64,000 bases of DNA, taken from positions 1 through 64,000 of the forward strand of contig NZ_JADE01000011.1 in assembly GCF_000518225.1 (NCBI RefSeq), given 5' to 3'. The notes beneath the pieces were generated by a model, which was not told the DNA's origin, ran no database searches, and was given only the letters and a program-made list of their open reading frames with translations. The stretch comes from Helicobacter pametensis ATCC 51478. Lineage in GTDB: Bacteria; Campylobacterota; Campylobacteria; Campylobacterales; Helicobacteraceae. A program made the translations under genes and the position numbers. This document shows, piece by piece, positions 56,601 through 64,000 of this stretch (the stretch's first letter is position 1; every line of letters starts with the position of its first letter).

Positions 56601-59496
56601 AACTACAGAAATCAAAGCCAAGAGTTTCAAGTTTGGTGCGACCTCCAACCTCGCCTCTATCAACGGCACTCTTAAACTCAATACAAAAGAGGATAGCGAG
56701 CTTGAGATCAAGGGGACAACGGTCCTCAAAGGGACCAATACAGCTGAAGCCAAAATCGAAGTGGTCAAAACAAATGGGGCACAATCTGGAAGCTCTATAG
56801 GCACCTCATCTACTTCGAGCACATCACCAGTCAAACTCAAACTCCATGACATCCAATCAGAAGGTAAGGGAAGCATCACAAATGCTGGTTTAGCATTTGT
56901 GGATTCCAATATCACAGCCAAAGGAACTGGGACTGAGGCTAGATCACTTACATTGACAGACAACACAATCGCTCTCATTGATCTAGATCCCTCTACACCA
57001 CAGGCTCCTCAAACCCGTGAAGTCAAAAACCAAATGGAAGGGACCATCGCCTCTATCACACTCGATCATGCAGATTTGGAGTTCAAAAGAAAGACAGGCA
57101 CACAAAAAACACCCACAAGCAATAGCAATGATGCCTCAACTGCCAGCATCAAGCTCAATGCTGGTTCTTTTATCAAAGCTACGGGTGATTCAAGTCTTAA
57201 AGTCAAATCACTCTATGTGGGTGAAAATTCTACAGATCGCTTCTCACTAGAAGTCAAGCAAGGCACATTTACCCTCAAAGAAGAGAACACTCAAAATCAG
57301 ATCGGAGACATCACGCTAAATAAGGGCGATTTTGTCTTTGAAAAAACAGGTGCTCAACCAGCACAAAAAACTGAGTCCAAAACCTATCACGATCTCAAAC
57401 TCCAAGGCAATCTCACAAGTGAAGGAGACTCATCAATTAAAGTCAATCAAATCATCTCCACTCAAAAGCCAAATGATGCTGAAGTGAAAAACTATATGAT
57501 CTCAAGCAAAGGAGGAGAGTTGAGATTCAACCTCCAGACTAAAGAGGGGCAGACTTTGCAAAATGACTTCACCCTAGATCATGGAGGGATCAGCTTCTAT
57601 GATGCCAACTCTCAGCTGATGGATGGAATCGTGCTTAAAGATAGCTCTATCACTGCTAGTGGTGATTCATCTATCAAAGCCAAAGAGATTGATTTCTCAG
57701 GAGCTAAGATCTCAGCGAGTGGAGGGACTTTGAAGATTGAGGGGATCAAGACCAATACCTATGTCGGTGATGTAAGTGTGGGAGATTCTGGGGTCCTTGA
57801 TGTGAGAAATAGTGTAGGTTCTTTGGCAACGCTTAAGATCAAAGAAGACAGTCGTGTGACCTTAAGTGCTCATGCTCCCTATCTTTCACCCAGTGAGCCC
57901 TTGGGTGGAGGGAAGTTTGGAAAGATTGTCGTGGATAAACTCATCTTTGAGAGCACAAGTGGTGAAAATAAGCTTATCAATATCGCTATCACTACACAAG
58001 AGCGTAGCATCGCTAAGGCCAAAGATGATTCGCTCTTTGCTTTGCGTGAGGGGGTTGTGACTTTGATCGATACACAAAATGGGATCAAGAAAAAGGTCGG
58101 AAATGCCAAATATGACAACATCACTCTCCAAGATATCTCGATTGACAAAGGAGGCTATACATCAGTCACACTCACTCCTGAATTGATCAAAGACAAGACT
58201 TTACTAGGTGAAGAGATCATTAGACAGCTCAATCTTGGAATCCATGTCAGTCAAAAAACAGTGCCAGAACTCATGGAGAGTATCAAAGATCCCAAAAACA
58301 AGCAAATCATGGAGCAGATCTTCAAAGATCCGCTCCATGTCGCCATCGTTGAGAGTATTTTGCAAAGTCAAGAGAATGTCTTCAAGGTAGGGATAGCTGA
58401 GTATATTTCATCTGGAAATGTTGAGATCGTGGATACGACTTTGCGCTATATGCGTGAGGCATTCCAAGGGGCGACTGAGGGGATTTATGCAAGTGATCGT
58501 ATCGCGCGTGAGCTCAAGATGCTTCGTGATTCAAATCTTGAAAACCGTATGGTGCGCAGTGGCAATCCCTATGTCTCAAAGACTGAGATCGCTTCATTGC
58601 TTGATTCTATCAAGGGTGTGCGATATGCCAGTGATGATGATGGAATCTTACTGGATGGATATAGCGGTCCAAATTATGGATCATTGTGGGCAAGCTATGA
58701 GGGTGCGACAAGCTTTGGAGCTCTTGAGAATGCGAGTGTCAATGGTTTGAGTGCTGGATATGATACGCTTGTGGGCGATCAAAAAGAATATCTCCTAGGA
58801 TTTTATGCCAACTATGGCTATGGAACCTATGGATCCAGCTTTGTCAAAAATAATTCTCATAATTTTGGACTAGGGTTTTATACGCGGATGACTTTTGATA
58901 GGAATGAAGTGGATTTGGTCATCTCTCAAAACATCGGCCTCAATCATAGTGATCTCAATCTCGGTGCCTCACAAGCCCTAAGTGTTCAGTATCTCAACCA
59001 AACGCTCAAATACAATTTCTACATCACTGATGCGCAGGTGCGCTATGGATATTTGATCCCTGTAGGAGACAAAGAAAGTCCATTTTATTTCAAGCCCTTT
59101 GGTGGGATTGATTTTGGATTCAATGTCAATGGTGAAATGCGTGGAGATGGTGTCGCACCCATTGGGATCGATCAAGCATTGCATTTCAAACTCAATGTTG
59201 CCGTAGGTCTTGAGATGAAAAAATACTTCAATGAAGGCTCTTATATCTATCTCTTGCCAATCCTTGAGAAGGGTTTATTTAATGATGGAAATGTCATCAA
59301 TCTTGGATTTATCGGTGCAAATAAGATCCCCTATGCACAATTCTATCAAGTCGATACATCTCTAGGGCTTTATGCTGGAGGTCAGGGAAGTGTGGGGAAT
59401 AATGTCTCTATCACTGGAGGTTTGGGGGTGAAAATGAATGTAGAAAGTAAGGATGTCTTGACAAACTGGAATATTGGTTTCAAATATAAGTTCTAA
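53611..59496 (+). CDS. Giant autotransporter 2, paralogue of the preceding protein
   Basis: A 1961-residue type Va autotransporter. The signal peptide is MRKSCISLVLSGVLMGVCA and the mature part has no Cys. The passenger is a beta-helix-type repeat array (TLKLYGGSGGKV, GIGMDLHVGNSSKIG, TFAFVNTTF) with direct counterparts in protein 1. A tract of eight glycines (945-952, mixed codons) sits mid-passenger. The barrel covers about 1690-1961, beginning GSLWASYEGATSF, with NGLSAGYDTL, and ending in GFKYKF. It starts 10 bases after protein 1 with no terminator between, so the two are probably co-transcribed. Function is unknown; surface coat or adhesion is inferred. Confidence 0.88.
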   Translation: MRKSCISLVLSGVLMGVCAETSSNNQIIANFGEKPSSGKTEGGTYDSATKNGSGSASYGTDWTGSSSGLYVKTDGLTFTFKNSSATSLLFKDGFIFSNNLNTQNKANITIKNEPATGKNENLSLIFGENGGYDKRVAIGKNLNVTLDGFKEVKVQGNLWIGENSNLSVKSSNNGSGKMINSGGLVLERQASLQAGELDNQGTLVMSDGSYIQVKSIESNGNAGHSKFDIQGNARIEFAANGGSLAANQAATASSTIKGQNFYLWSGKTLTITNTTSTNGQSEVRNGPTTLSLGDSDKAQTSFVGSGNEVKIEGFSTLESKNLSLSGVIFRSDSIKEIKNSHLSLSNTYILLDKKSETTPQNDTGVKIISSDGSRSGSSLSVFELKGRNNLISAGDQDLKIQGTHSFQGGGSLDILAKSITLGSDNTGVNDITITAGGAASNGVLTLEGKDNSILALGASSAIISQNLKVSDLHLQFLGEKESTLQNKTLELSGQSILEAVNRDDQLIDLKITKNGTSGVSEAAGANGATGTIKITKGGNVTLRGKNISITDQNISLENGTTGLAGVMTAGVTNDKTTLTLEAMEGSVTLESSGDSPFKIEGKNEVSKNVIDFKTSHINFGNKVELNKLQIVAGNDSGATFYGTQGGEISFKNGTTITTGREHNGKTIYKELTFSTQFAQDQREKNNQQSTLKFFGDTTLKASSITMQNQKVELNKNGVHAESSGAGSSPTLSLYAYGTGEIDPNGEVKGAGTFAFVNTTFAPSSVNSTTESSTSGGTTQATLKLYGGSGGKVGEQNIEGGVVLLANDLTLDNITLQALKIPKPTNGASRTENQKNSLDLSASSGKLTALGKVTIEADGVYTTRAQKDEKGKEVSARVQGIGMDLHVGNSSKIGNLTIKSDQKSDEFVIGGNLVIDNSQATQTSDLVRQNSQSSFDVELGQASSSGGGGGGGGYSAEANTTSGVNKLSDQTLKLVIDGGITAIGHDGGKSKTGGTTTTTTEIKAKSFKFGATSNLASINGTLKLNTKEDSELEIKGTTVLKGTNTAEAKIEVVKTNGAQSGSSIGTSSTSSTSPVKLKLHDIQSEGKGSITNAGLAFVDSNITAKGTGTEARSLTLTDNTIALIDLDPSTPQAPQTREVKNQMEGTIASITLDHADLEFKRKTGTQKTPTSNSNDASTASIKLNAGSFIKATGDSSLKVKSLYVGENSTDRFSLEVKQGTFTLKEENTQNQIGDITLNKGDFVFEKTGAQPAQKTESKTYHDLKLQGNLTSEGDSSIKVNQIISTQKPNDAEVKNYMISSKGGELRFNLQTKEGQTLQNDFTLDHGGISFYDANSQLMDGIVLKDSSITASGDSSIKAKEIDFSGAKISASGGTLKIEGIKTNTYVGDVSVGDSGVLDVRNSVGSLATLKIKEDSRVTLSAHAPYLSPSEPLGGGKFGKIVVDKLIFESTSGENKLINIAITTQERSIAKAKDDSLFALREGVVTLIDTQNGIKKKVGNAKYDNITLQDISIDKGGYTSVTLTPELIKDKTLLGEEIIRQLNLGIHVSQKTVPELMESIKDPKNKQIMEQIFKDPLHVAIVESILQSQENVFKVGIAEYISSGNVEIVDTTLRYMREAFQGATEGIYASDRIARELKMLRDSNLENRMVRSGNPYVSKTEIASLLDSIKGVRYASDDDGILLDGYSGPNYGSLWASYEGATSFGALENASVNGLSAGYDTLVGDQKEYLLGFYANYGYGTYGSSFVKNNSHNFGLGFYTRMTFDRNEVDLVISQNIGLNHSDLNLGASQALSVQYLNQTLKYNFYITDAQVRYGYLIPVGDKESPFYFKPFGGIDFGFNVNGEMRGDGVAPIGIDQALHFKLNVAVGLEMKKYFNEGSYIYLLPILEKGLFNDGNVINLGFIGANKIPYAQFYQVDTSLGLYAGGQGSVGNNVSITGGLGVKMNVESKDVLTNWNIGFKYKF

Positions 59497-59499
59497 GCC

Positions 59500-60090
59500 C
59501 TATTCATTTAGAAGCTTGACTTCCTTAAGGGTGTTTTGTTTGCTGAATGATTTGGGTTTGTATTGGAGGATAGGGTTTTGAGCGAAGTATTTTTCTAGTA
59601 CTTTGACCTTTTGTGCGATATCTTCATAATACGCCTCTGCAAGCTTGTCACGCCCCTTGCTCTTCTCCCAGCTAAATCCTTTGTTGTAAGACTTAATCAT
59701 CTCTTTCCAATTATTGCGTCGAATCTGCCTCCAATACAGCAATTCTTCAAGGGCGATTTTGGAAGCAAACTCTTGATCTCTGATCAGTCGCTCTGCCACG
59801 ATATTGCGTCGAAAAGAGGTATTTTTGGCTTTGTAGTGTCGCTTAATGACACCAGGGAGATAGGCATGATAGATGCCAGCGCTTGGATCATCAAAATTGA
59901 TGCGATATAGTCCTGCACAAGATTCTTTCCATGCAATTGCTGCCATAGTGTAGCCTAGATTGTGATCTTTGCCATAATGATAGGCATAGGCAATGACTTC
60001 AATCTGTGATTGATTGAAGAGTTTGATGTCTTTGCAAGCATCCAAATAAGAGACACAGAATAAAATAATGAACAAGCCAAAATGCTTCAT
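59500..60090 (-). CDS. Secreted SLT-like (lysozyme-fold) protein
   Basis: A 196-residue protein with signal peptide MKHFGLFIILFCVSYLDA. The segment AAIAWKESCAGLYRINFDDPSAGIYHAYLPGVI resembles the lytic transglycosylase active-site region, in which a Glu is followed by S.G......D.S.G (here WKES). The rest is helical and basic. A role in peptidoglycan cleavage is inferred; other Helicobacter proteins of this type are annotated as hypothetical. ATG 60090 is preferred over TTG 60096. It is convergent with the autotransporter, with only three bases between stops. Confidence 0.65.
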   Translation of the reverse strand: MKHFGLFIILFCVSYLDACKDIKLFNQSQIEVIAYAYHYGKDHNLGYTMAAIAWKESCAGLYRINFDDPSAGIYHAYLPGVIKRHYKAKNTSFRRNIVAERLIRDQEFASKIALEELLYWRQIRRNNWKEMIKSYNKGFSWEKSKGRDKLAEAYYEDIAQKVKVLEKYFAQNPILQYKPKSFSKQNTLKEVKLLNE

Positions 60091-60159
60091 CTTCAAGATT
60101 CCTTTTGACTAGGCTTTGTTAAAATTCAAAGAGACAAAGATCGACAAAAGGATCCAAAA

Positions 60160-62175
60160 TTGAAAGCAAATTTATTGATAGAAGTTTTATGCGAGGAATT
60201 ACCCGCCATCCCCTTTCTCAAAGAAGAGCCCAATATCCTAGCCAAATGGCAAATGATTTTGAAAGAGTATCAGCTTGAAGCTAGTTTTGAGTTTTATTAC
60301 ACGCCGCGTCGATTGGTGCTTATCAGTCGTGATTTCCCACTTAAGCAAAATGATCGTCAGATCGAGTTCTTTGGTCCTCCTGTGGGGATTGCCTATATCC
60401 AAGGTGATCCAAGCAAGGGCTTAAGCAAGGCTGGTGAGAGCTTTTTGCAAAAGTGCAAAATCTCTCAAGCCAAAACAGCGCAAAAAGATGGCAAAGAGGT
60501 GTTGTACTGGTCTGAGAGTGTGGCTGGGGCAGAGAGTGAGAGTGTCTTGGGTGAGATGATTGGCAAATGGATTGCAAGCTTGCAGTTTGGCAAAAGTATG
60601 CGATGGGGGGCTTTGCAAGATTCTTTCATCCGCCCGATCCGTAGCGTAGTTGCCCTACTTGGGAGTAAAAGTGTCGAGTTTGAGCTCTTTGGAGTGAGAA
60701 GTGGTGATTTCACTTATGTGCATCGTGATTGTGGGTTTGAGCCCAAAAGCTTTGGAGATCTTGAGAGTTATCTAAATATCCTCAAAGAAGGTGGTGTGAT
60801 CCTAGATCCCAAAGAGCGAAAAGCTAAGATTCTCAAAGAAATCAATCAGATCCAAGCCCAGAAAAATGTAGAAATCGAGCTAGATGAAGAACTTTTGGCT
60901 GAGATCATTGCTATCACAGAATCCCCCAAAGCTCTCTATGGAAGTTTTGATCAAGAGTTTTTGGAGCTTCCTAGAGAGGTGATTGTGACATCTATGAAAG
61001 AGAATCAGCGCTATTTCGCACTCTATCAAGATCAAAAGCTTCATAATGGCTTTGTGGTCATCACAAATTCTGTGAATGGAGATGATGCACTGATTGTTAA
61101 GGGGAATGAAAAAGTCTTGCGCGCGCGCCTAAGTGATGCGATGTTTTTCTATCGCAATGATCTCAAGCGAGCACTTTTGGATTATGATCTAAGCAAGATT
61201 GCCTTTGTAGAGGGGCTTGGTAGTATGGCTGAGAAAGTAGAGCGTGAGAAAGAGATCGCTAGTTTTCTCTCCAAAGGAGATCAAGAGGTGCTAGAAGCAC
61301 AGCAGATCTCAAAATCTGATCTTTTGAGTGAGATGGTGGGAGAGTTTCCAGAGCTCCAAGGGGTGATGGGTGAGTATTATGCTCTTCATGAAATGACGCT
61401 CAATCTCCCTTATCGCAATGCAAAAATCGCTCGTGCATTGAGAGAGCAATATATGCCTAATGGAGAGGATGATGAGATCCCAAGCAGCCAAATGGGTGCA
61501 TATTTGGCTCTAAGTTATCGCCTTGATTTGCTTCTAGCGCTCTTTAGTATCGGTAAGATTCCAAGTGGATCCAAAGATCCCTATGGTTTGCGAAGAAGTG
61601 GTAATGCGATTTTAAAGATTTTGCAAGTCCATCCTATTGCTTTGAGTTTGGAGAGTTTGGAGATACTAGCTAAGCATTACAAAGATTTTGATGTCTTGAA
61701 GGTTTGGGAGTTTTTGCTAGAGAGGATGGAGGGGGTTTTGAAGCTCAACCCTTCAATCCTAAGAAGTGTAATCAAAGGCAAAGAAAAAGATCTAGCCAAG
61801 ATGATGGCCAAAAGCATCGCACTTGCTGAAGTGTTTGAAGAAGAAGATAAAGATTTGATTCTTAGCACATTTAAGCGTGTAGCCAATATCACCAAAGAGA
61901 TCCCTAAAACTCAAAAGATTGACCCCGCACTCTTTCAAGAAGCTCAAGAGCACACTCTTTATGAAGCGATACAGCATATCCAAAGTGAGCCTAGAGTGGA
62001 TCTTAAGTCCTATATCAAATCTCTCTTCTCGCTCAAAGCCCCACTTGAAGAGTTTTTTGAGCGCGTGATGGTCAATGTCGAAGATGAACAGATCCGTGAG
62101 AATCGCAAAATGCTGATCTATCAGATTTATGAGATGTTTTTGGAGATTGGTGATATTAAAGAGATCACGGGCTGA
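60160..62175 (+). CDS. glyS: Glycyl-tRNA synthetase beta subunit
   Basis: A 671-residue subunit of the alpha2-beta2 glycyl-tRNA synthetase. The typical N-terminus LLIEVLCEELPA, the GPP motif IEFFGPPVGIA, the FVVITNSVNGDD segment, an ARLSDAMFFYRNDLKRAL motif and the family helix SKDPYGLRRSGNAILKIL are present. The start is TTG 60160, with AAAGGA upstream and no in-frame ATG nearby. The alpha subunit (glyQ) is elsewhere. Confidence 0.95.
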   Translation: MKANLLIEVLCEELPAIPFLKEEPNILAKWQMILKEYQLEASFEFYYTPRRLVLISRDFPLKQNDRQIEFFGPPVGIAYIQGDPSKGLSKAGESFLQKCKISQAKTAQKDGKEVLYWSESVAGAESESVLGEMIGKWIASLQFGKSMRWGALQDSFIRPIRSVVALLGSKSVEFELFGVRSGDFTYVHRDCGFEPKSFGDLESYLNILKEGGVILDPKERKAKILKEINQIQAQKNVEIELDEELLAEIIAITESPKALYGSFDQEFLELPREVIVTSMKENQRYFALYQDQKLHNGFVVITNSVNGDDALIVKGNEKVLRARLSDAMFFYRNDLKRALLDYDLSKIAFVEGLGSMAEKVEREKEIASFLSKGDQEVLEAQQISKSDLLSEMVGEFPELQGVMGEYYALHEMTLNLPYRNAKIARALREQYMPNGEDDEIPSSQMGAYLALSYRLDLLLALFSIGKIPSGSKDPYGLRRSGNAILKILQVHPIALSLESLEILAKHYKDFDVLKVWEFLLERMEGVLKLNPSILRSVIKGKEKDLAKMMAKSIALAEVFEEEDKDLILSTFKRVANITKEIPKTQKIDPALFQEAQEHTLYEAIQHIQSEPRVDLKSYIKSLFSLKAPLEEFFERVMVNVEDEQIRENRKMLIYQIYEMFLEIGDIKEITG

Positions 62176-62201
62176 TCTCTTAGCCCTGCTTACAAGGGCT
62201 A
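62161..62201. terminator. Tandem hairpins between convergent glyS and the FtsL-like gene
   Basis: Hairpin 1 pairs GAGATC with GATCTC and spans the glyS stop (62161-62179). Hairpin 2 pairs TAGCCCT with AGGGCTA (62181-62201). Neither is followed by a strong T-run on either strand, so they may act as a weak bidirectional end or protect 3' ends. Confidence 0.4.
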
Positions 62202-62227
62202 CTCTTGCTCACAAAGCCATGATCTGA

Positions 62228-62530
62228 TCAGTATCCATCCTCCATCCCCTCCATCCTCAAGATTTGCTGAAACTTAAAATCTTCAAGTTCTTGTTTGAGA
62301 TTTTTATTTTCTTCTTGAAGGAGCTCTAGATGGCTACTGATTTTGGCCAAATCACGACTAATGTAGTAAATCTGACCTGAGACATAGATCTTGGGCACAC
62401 ACACAGCAAATACAGCAAGGAAAATGATCAATGCCATGACCAATTCTTTGCCAGCAAGTTTTTGATCATCATGATCAAATGATGCTAGTGCGTCTCTTTC
62501 GTCTTGAGATAGGGTTTGTTGCGTATTCAT
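62228..62530 (-). CDS. FtsL-like small membrane division protein
   Basis: A 100-residue bitopic protein with a charged cytoplasmic N-terminus (about 30 residues), one membrane span (VMALIIFLAVFAVCVP) and a periplasmic coiled coil (LAKISSHLELLQEENKNLKQELEDF). Size, topology and position right after rsmH (two bases) match FtsL, which helps recruit septal synthases. Sequence identity in this family is low, so the call rests on architecture and context. Confidence 0.7.
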   Translation of the reverse strand: MNTQQTLSQDERDALASFDHDDQKLAGKELVMALIIFLAVFAVCVPKIYVSGQIYYISRDLAKISSHLELLQEENKNLKQELEDFKFQQILRMEGMEDGY

Positions 62531-62532
62531 AA

Positions 62533-63447
62533 CTAGATCCCAAATTCAAAGACCCTTAGCTTCGCACTCCGTGAGCGCGGATTGAGGCTAAGCTCATTTT
62601 CTGAAGCTACAAGGGGTTTTTTGGTGAGGATTTTACCATGTGCATGATGATTCCCACATTCACATCGCATCACTTCTGGAGGACAGATGCAGCTTTTCTC
62701 CCATTCTCTAAAAGCAGTTTTGATGATGCGATCTTCTAGTGAGTGAAAGGAGATGATGGCCAATAGAGTGCCTTTGAGTTTATGATGGGATTGTATGAGT
62801 TGATCAAGTAGGGATTTTAAGACTTCAAGCTCCTGATTGACCTCAATTCTAAGAGCTTGAAAGGCAAGTGTGGCAGGATGGATTCTGTGCTTTTTGAAAT
62901 GCTTCTCCAAAAACCCGCTCAATTGCACAGCACTTTCAAAGGATCTCTTTTGGCGTTCTTCAAGGATGAGCTGAGCCATCTTTTTGTATTCTCTGATCTC
63001 TCCATAATCACGGAAAACACGCTCAAGCTCAAGTTTGGGATAAGAGTTGATGATATAAGAGGCAGTGAGGGGATTGCTTTGATCCATACGCATATCTAGA
63101 TTGGGTGATTGGAATCCAAATCCGCGTTCAAGAGCATCAAGCTGGAGTGAGCTCACACCAATATCTGCCAAAATCCCAACAATTGGCCCATATTCTAAAG
63201 CTTCAGCAATTTTTGCAGAGAAATTCCCCTCCAAAATCTTAAGTCTATCTTTAGGGAGATGAGCTTGACAATAAGCGCGCGCCTCTTGATCTTGATCGAT
63301 CCCGATGATTTGAAGGGAGGGGTGAGCATCCAAGAGTGCTTGAGTATGTCCCCCAAACCCAAGCGTGCAGTCGATGAGATAGCCTGAGGTCAAAGAGGAG
63401 AAAACCTCCAAGACCTCATCTTTGAGCACTGGGATATGTGGAGACAT
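62533..63447 (-). CDS. rsmH: 16S rRNA (cytosine-N4)-methyltransferase RsmH
   Basis: A 304-residue SAM-dependent enzyme that modifies C1402 of 16S rRNA. The family start HIPVLKDEVLEVF, SAM motif DCTLGFGGHTQALL, GIDQDQEA, GILADIGVSSLQLDALERGFGFQ and ISFHSLEDRIIK are all clear. It starts at 63447, overlapping the malic enzyme stop by one base. Together with the FtsL-like gene it is a remnant of the dcw cluster. Confidence 0.96.
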   Translation of the reverse strand: MSPHIPVLKDEVLEVFSSLTSGYLIDCTLGFGGHTQALLDAHPSLQIIGIDQDQEARAYCQAHLPKDRLKILEGNFSAKIAEALEYGPIVGILADIGVSSLQLDALERGFGFQSPNLDMRMDQSNPLTASYIINSYPKLELERVFRDYGEIREYKKMAQLILEERQKRSFESAVQLSGFLEKHFKKHRIHPATLAFQALRIEVNQELEVLKSLLDQLIQSHHKLKGTLLAIISFHSLEDRIIKTAFREWEKSCICPPEVMRCECGNHHAHGKILTKKPLVASENELSLNPRSRSAKLRVFEFGI

Positions 63448-64000
63448 TAGATTCGTGCAACTCCATCAGCCTTGGCACTTTCTGCCACAGCTTGAGAGAG
63501 CTTGAGCTGAAGTCTTGAATCAAATGGCATGGGGATGATGTAGTCTTTGCCAAATTTTAGCTCTCGCTTGTAGAGTGTGCATAGCTCTTGTGGCACTTCT
63601 TCCTGTGCAAGTTCAGCTAGTGCGATTGAGCAGGCTTTTTTCATATTTTCTGTGATCTTTGAGGCGCGCACATCAAGAGCTCCTCTGAAAAGATAGGGGA
63701 ATGCTAGGACATTATTGATCTGATTGGGATAGTCACTGCGTCCTGTGGCAATGATCGCATCAGGGCGAACTTCTTTGATAAGCTCAGATTTGATCTCCGG
63801 ATTGGGATTGCTAAGAGTGAAGATCAAGGGATCTCTAGCCATATCTTGGATATCTTCTTGTGTGAGGATATTTGCCCTCGAAAGCCCTAGAAGGACATCA
63901 GCTCCCTTGAGTGCTTCTTTGTAGCTTGTATAATTTTCATCTGAGACAAACTCCATTTTTTGGGCATTGAGATCTGTGCGTGAGCGATTGATCAGTCCTT
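63447..64000 (-). CDS. NAD(P)-dependent malic enzyme, C-terminal part (cut by right edge)
   Basis: The minus strand carries 184 codons of an oxidative malate decarboxylase to pyruvate, with the frame open at base 64000. Visible motifs are GADVLLGLSRANILTQEDI, IFTLSNPNPEI (the NAD-binding Asn) and DAIIATGRSDYPNQINNVLAFPYLFRGALDV. The upstream residues GLINRSRTDLNAQKMEF match the family, so the true start lies beyond the window. An in-frame ATG at 63956 is internal. Confidence 0.92.
   Translation of the reverse strand, partial: GLINRSRTDLNAQKMEFVSDENYTSYKEALKGADVLLGLSRANILTQEDIQDMARDPLIFTLSNPNPEIKSELIKEVRPDAIIATGRSDYPNQINNVLAFPYLFRGALDVRASKITENMKKACSIALAELAQEEVPQELCTLYKRELKFGKDYIIPMPFDSRLQLKLSQAVAESAKADGVARI

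Noticed and set aside
59488-59517. Imperfect hairpin at the end of autotransporter 2 as a terminator
   Set aside because: The stem has a bulge, is AT-rich, and is not followed by a T-run.

Overview
The window looks like part of a Helicobacter chromosome (Campylobacterota) of middling GC for the genus. The gene content and order support this. They include a tig-clpP-def-comM block, a rodA/rluD/Fn3-lipoprotein/trmB/ftsE/ftsX/envC/flaG/fliD/fliS block that I recall in the same order in H. pylori (about HP0743-HP0754), a NifS/NifU pair instead of Isc, a carboxynorspermidine dehydrogenase, and a selenocysteine formate dehydrogenase of the epsilonproteobacterial type. Two giant autotransporters and the GC level would fit a species such as H. 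mustelae with its Hsr-like surface proteins, but that is a guess. The species cannot be fixed from the sequence alone. No IS element, prophage or CRISPR array was seen, and there is no gene-free stretch over 300 bases.

Layout. 1-7170 (minus strand) is a respiratory formate dehydrogenase locus: a polyferredoxin, a TorD-type chaperone, a small Tat-signal protein, FdhA (with an in-frame TGA read as Sec), FdhB and the start of FdhC, which runs off the left edge. A divergent promoter region leads to a small zinc-ribbon protein and fdhD, which supplies sulfur to the Mo/W cofactor. 8516-11465 (minus) carries a periplasmic-binding-like protein, a UDG-fold-like protein and carboxynorspermidine dehydrogenase, joined by overlapping starts and stops. 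11559-13504 encodes two lipoproteins (COG3014 and LpoB-like), followed by topA on the other strand. 15899-24861 (plus) carries an antiporter, a ModE-type regulator without molybdate-binding domains, a split MacA/MacB efflux system, an MFS exporter, a UvrD-type helicase and ExoIII. 24884-29184 (minus) carries an AcfC-like binding protein, NifU, NifS and FliI.

29296-33362 (plus) is protein quality control and maturation (trigger factor, ClpP, deformylase) plus ComM. A CAT-anticodon tRNA and rodA follow on the minus strand, and the rodA stop codon lies inside the tRNA gene. 34572-48302 (plus) runs through rluD, an Fn3 lipoprotein, trmB, FtsE/FtsX/EnvC (control of peptidoglycan hydrolysis), the filament genes flaG-fliD-fliS with a FliA-like promoter, then bioD, lysA, chorismate mutase, a DUF2156 protein and a PabB-PabC fusion.

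48339-59496 is two tandem autotransporters of about 1750 and 1960 residues, 10 bases apart. They are paralogous along much of their length, including the passenger, and are the most distinctive accessory feature. The window closes with an SLT-like protein, glyS, an FtsL-like protein, rsmH and the C-terminal part of a malic enzyme cut by the right edge.

Two themes join the genes. One is formate respiration: Sec insertion, Tat export, chaperone, FdhD and a ModE-like regulator. The other is cell envelope and surface: RodA, LpoB, FtsEX-EnvC, the flagellar cap and the autotransporters. Outside the autotransporters the genome is tightly packed, with many ATGA, TAATG and GTGA overlaps.
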